Origin: Candidatus Saccharimonadota bacterium
GTDB lineage: Bacteria > Patescibacteriota > Saccharimonadia > Saccharimonadales > Saccharimonadaceae
Assembly: GCA_017512095.1 (NCBI GenBank)
Contig: JAFWHC010000002.1
Location: 39,404 to 103,403, forward strand
Length of the DNA: 64,000 nt
Direction: 5' to 3'
Position 1 is the stretch's first letter. The number at the start of each line of letters is the position of its first letter. Made by a program: the position numbers and the translations under genes. The notes under the pieces are model-generated. The model saw only the letters and a program-made list of their open reading frames with translations, searched no databases and was not told where the DNA came from. This document shows, piece by piece, positions 44,009-53,300 of this stretch.

Positions 44009-45082
44009 TTATTTGCTTTCTATTGCTTCTAGTCCTGGTAAGTTATTGCCAGACAAAAATTCTAATGCGGCGCCGCCGCCGGTGCTAAGCAAACTGAAAT
44101 GGAGAGCGTCGTCTTCTTTCATGAGCTCTTCGGCGAAGGCGGTGGTGTCGCCGCCGAGGATGATGGACTCGATGTTGGGATTTTCGCCGAGGGTTTTTAG
44201 GAAGATGGTCGAGGCGGTTGCGAAAGCGACATCTTCAGCTTTACCAAGGAGGCCGTTCCAAATGACGGTTTTGCTATTTTTGGCGGTTTCGACAAATTTG
44301 GCGGTTGAGAGTGGGCCGCAGTCGAGTTTGTTTCCCTCTCCGTCTTCGTCGAAATCTTCGGCGATGTAGATGTTGTCGGCGGGTTTTACGGCGCCATCAG
44401 CGGCAATTTTGCCACCGACACAGATTTGGTCGGCCTTGTTTTTGAAAGCTTCGATGAGCGGGGCTTTGTCGTCGACTTTGGCGCCGCCGAGCATGAGCAT
44501 GAGCGGATGTTTCGGGTTTTTTAGGACTTTTTCGAGGCTGCCGATTTCTTTTTCAAGAAGAAGTCCGGCGTAAACTGGAAGGTTTTTGGCGACAGCGGAA
44601 GTCGAGGCGTGAGCGCGATGAATGACGGCGAAACCGTCTTGGACAAAGACGCCGGCGCCGGTTGTGTCGATGATTTCGTTGATGAACGATTCGGAGTTTT
44701 TCTCTTCGCCAGGATAGAAACGAAGGTTTTCTAGAAGCAGGATGCCGCCCTTTTTAAGATTTTTAACGGCGTCTTCGACGTCGGGGCCGGAGACGTCATC
44801 GACAAAGTCGACCTGGATGCCAGGGAGAAGCTCGGCGAGCTTTTCGGCGACGGGTTTTAGACTGAGTTCTTTAACCTTTTTCCCTTCGGGGCGACCGAGG
44901 TGGGAGATGAGGATGATTTTTTTAGCGCCATGTTCACGGAGGTAGTTGATGGTGGGGAGAGAGGCGCGAATTCTGAAGTCGGACTCGACTACACCGTCTT
45001 TTAGCGGCACGTTGTAATCGGTGCGCACGAGAACGATTTGGTCACGGATTTTGACATCCTTGACGGTCAATTTGTTTTCCAT
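44009..45082 (-). CDS. pgk: Phosphoglycerate kinase
   Basis: 357 residues; glycolytic ATP-forming step from 1,3-bisphosphoglycerate. The N domain shows VLVRTDYNVPLKDGVVESDFR and ILISHLGRPEGKK, the hinge/C domain LMLGGAKVDDKAPLIEAF and the C-terminal GGDTTAF and STGGGAALEFLSG nucleotide-binding motifs. It is about 35 residues shorter than the usual 390-residue enzyme. Located next to pyk, so two ATP-generating steps of lower glycolysis lie together. TATAAT near 45112 and AAAGG upstream of the ATG. Confidence 0.95.
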   Translation of the reverse strand: MENKLTVKDVKIRDQIVLVRTDYNVPLKDGVVESDFRIRASLPTINYLREHGAKKIILISHLGRPEGKKVKELSLKPVAEKLAELLPGIQVDFVDDVSGPDVEDAVKNLKKGGILLLENLRFYPGEEKNSESFINEIIDTTGAGVFVQDGFAVIHRAHASTSAVAKNLPVYAGLLLEKEIGSLEKVLKNPKHPLMLMLGGAKVDDKAPLIEAFKNKADQICVGGKIAADGAVKPADNIYIAEDFDEDGEGNKLDCGPLSTAKFVETAKNSKTVIWNGLLGKAEDVAFATASTIFLKTLGENPNIESIILGGDTTAFAEELMKEDDALHFSLLSTGGGAALEFLSGNNLPGLEAIESK

Positions 45083-45130
45083 TGATAAACTGTACCTTTC
45101 TGTGATGTATATTATATCAGGTTTCTGAAG

Positions 45131-46564
45131 CTAAATGTAGCGGATTTTTATGGTGTCGGTGCCATGGTCGACGCCGTGAGCGCCGGAGATGATGACGGCG
45201 AGGAGTTCAGTCTTTCCTTCCTCGGGCTTGAGGTAGCCGGAGTTTTTAAGCTCGCGGGCGAGGTCGATGCCGTAATCGTCGGAATAAGGGCGGACAAAGC
45301 TGGCGTTTGCGTAAGTTAAAGCGAGCTGAGAAGCGACGCGGGAGTTTGAAGTGACGGAAACGATGGGGACGTTCGGGCGCTCAGCGGCGAGAGACTCGGC
45401 GGTGGCGCCGGTTGCGGTTTGGCAGATGATGACGTCGGCATCGATTTTTTCGGCGAGGCGAGCGACGGCGCTCGAGATGGCGTCGTAGATTTTGAGATCT
45501 GTTTTGGTTTCCTCTTGGGCGGGGGCGATGCGACTGTGGTTTTGGGTGTAGAGAATGACCTTTTTCATTTCTCTTACGGCTTCGAGCGGATATTTGCCGT
45601 TTGCGGTTTCGTCGGAGAGCATGACGGCGTCAGCGCCTTGGATGACGGCGTTCGCGACGTCGGAGACTTCGGCGCGGGTTGGCTCGGGATTGTCAACCAT
45701 GGAGCCCATCATCTGGGTCGCGACGATGCAGAGTTTGCTGTGCTTGCGGCAGAGGGCAATTAACTTTCTCTGGACGATTGGAACGACTTCGGCGCCGGCT
45801 TCAACGGCCATGTCACCGCGGGCGACCATGATGCCGTCGGACGCTTCAACGATAGCTTCCAGACCTTCGTCAGTTTCTATCGCCTTTTTGGTTTCGATTT
45901 TGGCAATGATTTGGGCAGAGGAGCCGTGAGAAAGGAGAATTTGGCGGAGCTTGTCGATGTCTTCGGCTTTTTGGACGAAGGAAAGTGCGACGTAGTCGAA
46001 GTCACGAGAGGAGCCGAATTCGATGTCGGCCATGTCTTTTTCGGTGATGATGTCGCCGCCGAAATCGGTGTCGGGGAGGTTCAAACCCTTTTTGCTCATG
46101 ATAAAGCCGTCGTTTAGGACGCGGACTTTGATAGCGGTTTTACTGACGATTTCGGTGACTTCGGTTTTGATTTTGCCGTCGAAGATGAAGAGAGGCTCGC
46201 CGACCTTGACCTTTTCGGCGAGGTTGTACTGGACAGGGATGGTCTTGCCGCCGTCATGGGTCTCTAAGGCGTAATCAAGGATAAGATCGTCGCCGGTTTT
46301 GACGTCGAGGTGGTTATTTTTGAGCTCGCCGAGGCGGATTTTGGGGCCTTGAAGGTCCTGAACGATAGAAACGGAGCGGCCCTTTTTTGCGGCAGCGGCG
46401 CGAATCCAGGCGATTTGTTCGTCGCGCTCCATGTAGTTGCCATGGGAAAAATTAAGGCGGCAGCCGTTGACGCCGGCCATGATAAGATCGGTGATGGCTT
46501 CCTCGGACATAACGGACGGACCGATGGTTGCCAGAATTTTGGTACGTTTGAATAATTTGCTCAT
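45131..46564 (-). CDS. pyk: Pyruvate kinase
   Basis: 477 residues; converts phosphoenolpyruvate and ADP to pyruvate and ATP. TKILATIGPSVMSEEAI at the N terminus, NFSHGNYMERDEQI, substrate/K+ site VQDLQGPKIRLG, the IIAKIETKKAIE catalytic lysine region and the signature IMVARGDMAVE. The C-terminal domain resembles the standard allosteric domain and ends in GAHGVDHGTDTIKIRYI. TATGAT lies 10 nt before the ATG (near-leaderless). Confidence 0.96.
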   Translation of the reverse strand: MSKLFKRTKILATIGPSVMSEEAITDLIMAGVNGCRLNFSHGNYMERDEQIAWIRAAAAKKGRSVSIVQDLQGPKIRLGELKNNHLDVKTGDDLILDYALETHDGGKTIPVQYNLAEKVKVGEPLFIFDGKIKTEVTEIVSKTAIKVRVLNDGFIMSKKGLNLPDTDFGGDIITEKDMADIEFGSSRDFDYVALSFVQKAEDIDKLRQILLSHGSSAQIIAKIETKKAIETDEGLEAIVEASDGIMVARGDMAVEAGAEVVPIVQRKLIALCRKHSKLCIVATQMMGSMVDNPEPTRAEVSDVANAVIQGADAVMLSDETANGKYPLEAVREMKKVILYTQNHSRIAPAQEETKTDLKIYDAISSAVARLAEKIDADVIICQTATGATAESLAAERPNVPIVSVTSNSRVASQLALTYANASFVRPYSDDYGIDLARELKNSGYLKPEEGKTELLAVIISGAHGVDHGTDTIKIRYI

Positions 46565-46621
46565 GTCTCTAGTCTATCATAAAAGTTTGTGTTTTTATAG
46601 CGGTTATGTTAAAATTACAAT

Positions 46622-47152
46622 ATGAAATTTGGTCAGAAATTGCGGAAATCACTCCCGCGCTCTAATAAGGGCGCTAACAGAGGCGAGAACGCAAGACTGA
46701 CGACAAAAATGAGCGCGAAGATTCGTAAGAGAAATGACCCGGTTTTTGCGCGAAGGTTTGTGACTTGGGGAGTGATTGTTTCGGCAGTGATGGTCGGGGT
46801 GTCGCTCTTTGTGACGGTTTATTATAATCCGGAAGCCGTGGCAAAGCGAAAGTTTGAAGAACTGGCGACGACATATTACGAAGAATATTATTATGAACGG
46901 TTTATGGAAGCGATTGACCCGTCTGTGAAGGACGAGAAAATGAAAACGTATGAAACGACGGGGTTCCAGCCGGTTTTGCTTAGACAGCTATTGCTCTATC
47001 AGAATGGTAAGTATGCTTCGTATAAGACGTATTTTGAGCGGGATGAATATAAGTGTGATAAGAACAAAACGAGTGCGAAGTTTTATCCGGTTTATCCGTA
47101 TGGGGCGAAAGATTATACAGTTAAGTATGATTATAGTTGCACAAGTGAATAA
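46622..47152 (+). CDS. Unrecognised single-pass membrane protein
   Basis: 176 residues. A basic cytoplasmic N terminus (1-45, many Arg/Lys) precedes one helix (about 48-70, TWGVIVSAVMVGVSLFVTVY) and an extracytoplasmic domain rich in Tyr (TTYYEEYYYERF; KFYPVYPYGAKDY). Two cysteines near the end (CDK and SCTSE) could form a disulfide. A TAAAAT-like box is just before the ATG. The tRNA promoter -35 box lies within its final codons. Family not recognised. Confidence 0.65.
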   Translation: MKFGQKLRKSLPRSNKGANRGENARLTTKMSAKIRKRNDPVFARRFVTWGVIVSAVMVGVSLFVTVYYNPEAVAKRKFEELATTYYEEYYYERFMEAIDPSVKDEKMKTYETTGFQPVLLRQLLLYQNGKYASYKTYFERDEYKCDKNKTSAKFYPVYPYGAKDYTVKYDYSCTSE

Positions 47153-47165
47153 AATTTGATATAAT
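47137..47165 (+). promoter_or_regulatory. Promoter of the tRNA-Glu pair
   Basis: TTGCAC (47137-47142), 17-nt spacer, TATAAT (47160-47165); predicted start about 47172, four bases before the first tRNA. The -35 overlaps the end of the preceding CDS. Confidence 0.75.
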
Positions 47166-47175
47166 AACGGGAGCC

Positions 47176-47250
47176 GGTCTCTTAGTATAACGGTTAGTAC
47201 AACGGGTTTTCATCCCGTCAACGCGGGTTCGACTCCCGCAGAGATCACCA
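47176..47250 (+). tRNA. tRNA-Glu (anticodon TTC)
   Basis: 75 nt including encoded CCA. Acceptor GGTCTCT pairs with AGAGATC (one G-U); anticodon loop TTTTCAT reads TTC; T-arm GCGGG-TTCGACT-CCCGC. Decodes GAA/GAG. Confidence 0.95.
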
Positions 47251-47264
47251 TTTTTATTTAAGAT

Positions 47265-47341
47265 GGTTCCGTCGTCTAGTGGTCTAGGACGTCTGGTTCT
47301 CATCCAGAAAATCGCGGGTTCGACTCCCGCCGGAATCACCA
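47265..47341 (+). tRNA. tRNA-Glu (anticodon CTC)
   Basis: 77 nt including encoded CCA. Acceptor GGTTCCG/CGGAATC; anticodon arm TCTGG-TTCTCAT-CCAGA reads CTC; T-arm GCGGG-TTCGACT-CCCGC. A second Glu isoacceptor 14 nt after the first, dedicated to GAG. Confidence 0.93.
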
Positions 47342-47379
47342 CGAACTTGACAAACGCGCAGAAATGTGGCGTTATTTTT

Positions 47380-48753
47380 TTATTTGTATTCGACACCAGC
47401 GCCAGAATAGGCGGCGGGGATGGCGGAAATCCAGGTTTGGCCAGGGACGAGTTTGATTTCTTCGCCGGCACGATTGCGGAAGATGATTTGAGCGTCTTTG
47501 CTAGACTTTTCCCAGGTGGCTTCGATCATGCCGCCGTTTTGGAAGACGTAAGCGTCGCCGGCGCCGATAGTGGAGATGTCTTCGTGATAGTTGTCGTAAG
47601 AGGCTTTCTTTTCTTGAACAATCATGGCAATGATAACGGAGGGGGCAAGCTGTTCTTCGGAGCAGACGAGCTCGGGGGTGATTTCGCCAGATTTGTCGGA
47701 GCAATCGTAACTTGTGTGGGGGGCGCCGGTGGCATAGGAGCGTTTGTATGTGTTGTTGGTGGCGTCATAATCATAGACGGGGTTGAAATTTGGGATGGCG
47801 CCAAAGCGAAGTTCGATATGGGTGACTTTGGGCGTGAGGGTGTCTGTGTTGCCGGAAGATGGTTGATCGATTTTGAGACGTTCGGTGATTTGGACGTCGA
47901 CTTTGTTGCGGGCGGCGGCGGAAGGAGTGAAGCGCGGGAAGGATTTGATGTCGGAGGAGAGGTAGCCGTTATTGCGATTGAAGTTGTTGAGATATTCGCC
48001 CGACGTGAAAAGGTTATTCCAGAGGCGTTGGACGGTGTAGTTGGCGGAGGAACGCCACATATAATCATAATTTTCTGAGAGGTCGCGGACGCCGTAAGCT
48101 CTGACGGCTTCGAGCGCTTCGACGGAACCACCGGCATGGACGATGGTGCAGTCGAAGGGCACGTCCCAGTTTAGATAATAAAGACGAAGCGAGCGAATGG
48201 GGCCGACAACGGCGGGTGGATTTTGGAAAATAGCGGCGAAACGGGTGATGCCGGATTCGGCGATGGCCTCGAAGACAATTTTGGCGTCTTGTAACCCGAC
48301 TTGAGGGCGGGCGCCGTCGGAGCCGTTAGGGATTTGAACGCAGAAAGTTGGGCTTGAGCTGTCGGTTTCGTTGGCGATTTCCTCGCCGGACAGGACGGAA
48401 TAGTATTTTGGGGTTTCTGGCTCTTTGACGGCTTCTTCAAGGGGGACTTGCTCTTTGGCTTTGGCAGCTTCGGCGGCAGCCTGAGCTTCGGCGGCCTCTT
48501 TGGCTAGGCGGTCTTGCTCGGGCTTATAGATGGCGAAATAGTAGCCAGCGGCACCGCCGATGAGTAGGGCGAAGACGGCAATGAGGGAGATGATGAGGAT
48601 TTTTTTAGACTTTTTTTCTTCTTCGGTTTCGAGTTTGCCGACATTGAGGTTCTCGACGCGAGATTTAGCGAGCTTTTTGGCGAAAGCTTCTTCGTAAGTG
48701 TCGACTGGCTCGACGCTTTCAGCGGCTTCGGGTGACGTTGATTCGTTTTGCAT
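47380..48753 (-). CDS. Membrane-anchored DUF3048 protein
   Basis: 457 residues. A charged N-terminal cytoplasmic segment is followed by a helix (about 50-72, ILIISLIAVFALLIGGAAGY), an Ala/Glu/Lys spacer, and the DUF3048 domain: FCVQIPNGSDGARPQVGLQD, ESGITRFAAIFQNPPAVVGP, IRSLRLYYLNWDVPFDCTIV. YerB of Bacillus has the same domain; function in the envelope is not established. TATAAT lies 6 nt before the ATG (leaderless). Convergent with the tRNA genes, leaving 38 nt between. Confidence 0.85.
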   Translation of the reverse strand: MQNESTSPEAAESVEPVDTYEEAFAKKLAKSRVENLNVGKLETEEEKKSKKILIISLIAVFALLIGGAAGYYFAIYKPEQDRLAKEAAEAQAAAEAAKAKEQVPLEEAVKEPETPKYYSVLSGEEIANETDSSSPTFCVQIPNGSDGARPQVGLQDAKIVFEAIAESGITRFAAIFQNPPAVVGPIRSLRLYYLNWDVPFDCTIVHAGGSVEALEAVRAYGVRDLSENYDYMWRSSANYTVQRLWNNLFTSGEYLNNFNRNNGYLSSDIKSFPRFTPSAAARNKVDVQITERLKIDQPSSGNTDTLTPKVTHIELRFGAIPNFNPVYDYDATNNTYKRSYATGAPHTSYDCSDKSGEITPELVCSEEQLAPSVIIAMIVQEKKASYDNYHEDISTIGAGDAYVFQNGGMIEATWEKSSKDAQIIFRNRAGEEIKLVPGQTWISAIPAAYSGAGVEYK

Positions 48754-48767
48754 AAGCTTATTATAGC

Positions 48768-50249
48768 TTATTGTTGGTCTAAAAGCAAAGCTTCCTTAAC
48801 TTTGTTTAGCCGGGCGAGTGAAACTTCTTTGCCGAGGACGTTTAGGGTGAGGTCGAGGGCGGGTGAGAACGGGGCGAAAGAAACGGAGATGCGAATGAGT
48901 GAGAAAAGGACAGCGGGTTTTTGCGAAGTTTCGGCGAGGAGGTCGTTTAAGGCGGTTTTGAGAGTTTCGGCGTTCCAATCTGGTAGGTTTTGAAGTTTTT
49001 CGATGGCAAGTTGAAGTAGGCCAGTCATTTCTTGTTCGGAAAGTTTTTTGACGAACTTGTTTTTGAGAAGTTGTTCAATGTCGAACTTGGGGTCTGCGAA
49101 GAAGTAATCGGTCATTTCGCGAAGGTCGGAGAGAGTTTTCAGACGGTCGTAAATAATGCCGAGAACTTGTTTTTTATACTTGTCGTCGAAGTTTTTGGCG
49201 GAGTCGGGCCAGAAGCCGTCAGTTCGCGGGTAAAACTTGTCGATTCCTTGCTCGGTCACGAGCTTTCTAATCCATTGACCGTTCATCCAAAGAAGTTTAA
49301 CTTCGTCGTAGCGGGCGCCGGAATTTTGAATACGGTCGAGAGAGAATTTTTTGATGAGCTCGTCTTTAGTGTAGATTTCTTGTTCGGAGCCATCATTCCA
49401 GCCGAGGCAGGCGAGGTAGTTTAGCATAGCTTCGGGAAGGACGCCGTCTTTTCTGTATTCGGTGACGGATTTTGCGCCGTCGCGTTTGCCGAGTTTCTTG
49501 TTGCCTTGGGGCGCTAGGATGTGGGGGAGAGAGACGAGGAGGGGCTGCTCAATGCCGAAGGCTTCATAGAGGGCGAGGTAGTTTGGTGTGCTGGAAAGAT
49601 ATTCGACGCCGCGGGCGACCATGTTAATATCCATGAGGAAGTCGTCGACGATGTGAGCAAAATTGTAAGTTGGGAGACCGTCCTTTTTGATGAGAATAAT
49701 GTCGTCTTGAACTTCGGGGCCGGCATGGAGGTCGCCCATGACTTCGTCGTGCCATTTCCTAGGCTTTGGGTCGGCTTTGAAGCGGATTGGAGTGCCCTCG
49801 CTCCAGTTGATAAGGATTTCTTCGGGGCTTAAATCGGTTTCTTTTGGACGGTGATTGCGGTAGAGATAGGGGATTTTTTGAGCGTTGTCTGCGTCGCGGT
49901 AGGTTTGGATAGTGTCGGAATCGGTGGGGTCAGCATAGGCGCGACCTTTCTCGATGAGCTTTTTTGCCCATTCTTGGTAGATTGCTTTTCTTTCGCTCTG
50001 GAAGTAGGGGCCGTTACCGCCGTCTTTTTCGGGGCCTTCGTCCCATTCAAGGCCGAGCCACTTTAAGGTGTCTTCGATCAACTCAGTAGCGCCTTCGACA
50101 AAGCGGGCTTGGTCGGTGTCTTCGATGCGGAGGATGAATTTGCCGTCGGATTGTTTGGCGGCGAGATAGGGATAGATAGCGGAGCGGACGTTGCCGATGT
50201 GGATATAGCCCGTCGGAGACGGCGCAAAACGAGTGATAATCTTTTTCAT
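48768..50249 (-). CDS. gltX: Glutamyl-tRNA synthetase
   Basis: 493 residues, class I synthetase. HIGH-type motif FAPSPTGYIHIGNVRSAIYP, KMSKS-type GNKKLGKRDGAKSV near residue 257, and GluRS-specific VRGVEY-like VARGVEYLSSTPNYLALYEA. It is close to the two tRNA-Glu genes, though on the opposite strand. Whether it also charges tRNA-Gln (non-discriminating) cannot be read from this window. Confidence 0.95.
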   Translation of the reverse strand: MKKIITRFAPSPTGYIHIGNVRSAIYPYLAAKQSDGKFILRIEDTDQARFVEGATELIEDTLKWLGLEWDEGPEKDGGNGPYFQSERKAIYQEWAKKLIEKGRAYADPTDSDTIQTYRDADNAQKIPYLYRNHRPKETDLSPEEILINWSEGTPIRFKADPKPRKWHDEVMGDLHAGPEVQDDIILIKKDGLPTYNFAHIVDDFLMDINMVARGVEYLSSTPNYLALYEAFGIEQPLLVSLPHILAPQGNKKLGKRDGAKSVTEYRKDGVLPEAMLNYLACLGWNDGSEQEIYTKDELIKKFSLDRIQNSGARYDEVKLLWMNGQWIRKLVTEQGIDKFYPRTDGFWPDSAKNFDDKYKKQVLGIIYDRLKTLSDLREMTDYFFADPKFDIEQLLKNKFVKKLSEQEMTGLLQLAIEKLQNLPDWNAETLKTALNDLLAETSQKPAVLFSLIRISVSFAPFSPALDLTLNVLGKEVSLARLNKVKEALLLDQQ

Positions 50250-50287
50250 GTCTTATATTATGTGCGTTTTCTCGAGAAAGTCAAGTC

Positions 50288-50316
50288 TTGCGGGGGGGGG
50301 GTGCTTAGATTATAAT
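50288..50316 (+). promoter_or_regulatory. FISUMP gene promoter with G10 tract in the spacer
   Basis: A TTGCGG -35-like box (50288-50293), 17-nt spacer, TATAAT (50311-50316). The run of ten G at 50292-50301 covers the end of the -35 box and the first half of the spacer, so any change in G number changes -35/-10 spacing. Confidence 0.65.
50292..50301. repeat. G10 homopolymer in surface-gene promoter
   Basis: Ten consecutive G, the longest G/C run I found in the window, placed between the -35 and -10 boxes of the large FISUMP surface protein gene. Confidence 0.85.
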
Positions 50317-50331
50317 TAAAGCTGTAGCACT

Positions 50332-53300
50332 ATGCTTTTTAAGCGGTGCGCTGAGAACTTAAAGATGAAACTGCGAGAACGACTTTTTTCGATGCGTATG
50401 CGAAGGGGGAGTAGCCGTGTTAAGATCGTCGCTCTTGTTTCAGCCATCCTGTTTTTGGTTTTTCCTGAATTACTGCCGGAGAGGGGCTTTGCGGAGACCG
50501 GAGTGGCGCCGGAGGTTACGCTGGCGATTACACCGAGCGGGCCGCTAGCGCTTACGGCGGAGCCGGGGGTGTTCGATTCGGTGACGCAAGAAATTAGCGT
50601 AGTGACGTCGAACTTTACGGGTTATACCTTGACGCTTGAAACGTTGGGGACAACGACGGATTTGGTGCATACGCAGAACTCAGCTTTAACCATTCCGACG
50701 ATTGAAGCGTCGAGTGAGGGGGTTAGCACGGCGAACGTGAGAGGTGGCTATGGCTGGAGTTTGGACGGCGCTTTATGGAAGTCGGCGCCTACTCCGGGGA
50801 CGGCGACGGTGCTGAAATCCACCAACGTGGCGAACAGTTCGGCCGAGACGACCAGTTTGAGTTTCGGCGTGCAGATTGAGGGAATGAAGCCGTCGGGGAC
50901 ATATACGAATGAGTTTTTAATTTCGGCAGTGGCGAACGATGCACAATACGAGGTGACTTATGTGCCAAACGGCGGGACTGATGAGGTGGTGAATATGCCG
51001 ACGCCGCTGATGCAGCAAGGGTCGATTTCTGGATTGACGCTGTATCTTTCGACGGCGATTCCGAGGCGAGCAGGATATGATTTTATTGGGTGGGCAACAG
51101 ACCCGGAGGCGGAGGAACCAGATGTGCCGCTCAGGGATTTGACTTATCAACTTGACCCGGAGAGCGGGAACGCGATTACCTTTTATGCAATTTGGCGGGT
51201 GAACGAGTGTCCAGCAGAGTATATTTGTTATTACGGTAATGGCGACGATGAGACGGGGGTGATGTCGAACCAAGTGGCGGCTTCAAATAGCAATGTAATG
51301 TTGACGGCGCCGAACTTTTCGCGGCCGGGCTATGGGTTCAAAGGTTGGAACACGAGCGCGGACGGTAGTGGGGCGTTTTATGGCGCGCAGGAGACCATTA
51401 GGGTGAGTGATTTGACGGCGGGAGGATTGAAGCTATATGCGATTTGGGTGGCGCCGAGCGGGATTTTGCAAAACTGGACGGGATGCGGGAGCCTTTCGAC
51501 GAACGAAGTGATTGGATTAAAGGACTTCCGCGACGGCGAAGTGTATGCGGTTAGCAAGTTGGCCGACGGGAAATGCTGGATGACCGAGAGCATGAGAATC
51601 AATCCGGCGACAGCGAAGCTTTCCGGTGCGAATACAAACGGCCCGACGGAGAACTTTACGGCGTTGGCGGCGGTCTCGGCTTCTTCTACGCAGCTCTGTG
51701 GTGTGGATACGGCGGAGTGTTTCGAGAAGCTGCAGTATAATCTCAATAATCTTGACCGGTCGCTTACGCAGGATTGGTCGTCGGACGGTAATAACAAGGC
51801 TTGGTATAGCTTCGGTGGGATGTATAACTGGTTTACGGTGACGGCGGGCAACGGTACTTATACTAAGACTTCGGGAAGCGTGACTGGCGATATATGCCCG
51901 GCCGGGTGGCGATTGCCAACGAGCACGGGGTCGGGAGATTTTGCGGCTCTAAACAATGCGGTGAACAGCGGTGCGACGAATTCGGATAGCGGACTTAGGG
52001 TGTATCCATTAAACTTTGCTTATTCTGGGGATTATAATACGAACGTTAGCACGGGGCGCGGTAAGCAGGCGCGATTTTGGTCGGCGACGGCGCAAAGTGC
52101 GACGAAGGCGTATCGCTTAGGCTATTCAGCGTCGCAGGTGACACCGAGCAATACTTGGAATAAGTGGGATGCGTTTTCGGTGCGGTGTATTGCGCAGACG
52201 AATAATGTGGCGCTAAACGGTTCGATTCACTATGATGCAAATGGTGGCACCGGGGCGATGGCGGACGACGTAAATGTAAATCTTTATACGGCAAGCGCGA
52301 AGGCGAACGGCTTTACTTACGATACGTATCATGTGTTTGCAGGGTGGAACACGAGCGCAGATGGAACGGGGACGGCGGTGCTAGATAAAGACATGGTGGC
52401 GGAGGCGGTGCGAAATATGGGGATTCAGGAAGGCGAGACCTTGACGCTCTATGCGATTTGGGGGATGGAGGCGACGCTTGAGTTTGATTTGCGTGGTGGG
52501 CGGAACGGCCCGGACACGATGTATGTGATTGGACAAGACGGAGTTTATAATTTTACGATTCCGGACATTAGTCCGTCGAAGGAAGACTATGGGTTTGTAG
52601 GTTGGAGCTTGGCGCAAGATGCGACAACGGCGGACTATGTGGTCGGAGATACGCTTGCGACGACGGAGCTTGAGAATGTACTATATGCGGTTTATAAGCC
52701 GATAGAGTGCGGTGTCGGTTCGATCTGTTTCCGCGGGAATGGTGAGGATGCAGGACATTCGATTACGATAGCGGCAACTTCAGGAGTGTCGTTGAGCTTG
52801 ACGGCGCCAGATTTCTCGCGAGAAGGCTACGGTTTCAGGGGATGGAATACGAGCGCGGACGGCGATGGAACACTATATGGCCCGGCAGAGACGATTAAGG
52901 TGGGGGATACGTCGCAGGAAGGGGTGAACCTATATGCGGACTGGGTTGAGTCGGCGGGCATGATGCAGAGCTTTAGCTGTGCGTCGCTTGCGGAGGGAGA
53001 GGTGACGGCATTGACGGATGAGCGTGACGGGGAGACGTATGCGGTGGGCAAGTTTGTAGACGGCAAGTGTTGGATGATGGAAAACCTGCGGCTTGATTTG
53101 TCGAGCGCGGAAATTACGGCGGCGAATACGAACGAGCCGACGACGGCGTTCTTGACGGCGGCACAAGGGGCGACTAGTACAAATACTCCATGCGGTGCAA
53201 ATACGGAAGCGTGTATAGATTCGGTAGTGTTTAATACCAATGCAATCAACCGAAGCTTGACGGCGAGCCCGACCACGAATAACTTTACGAGTTCATGGTT

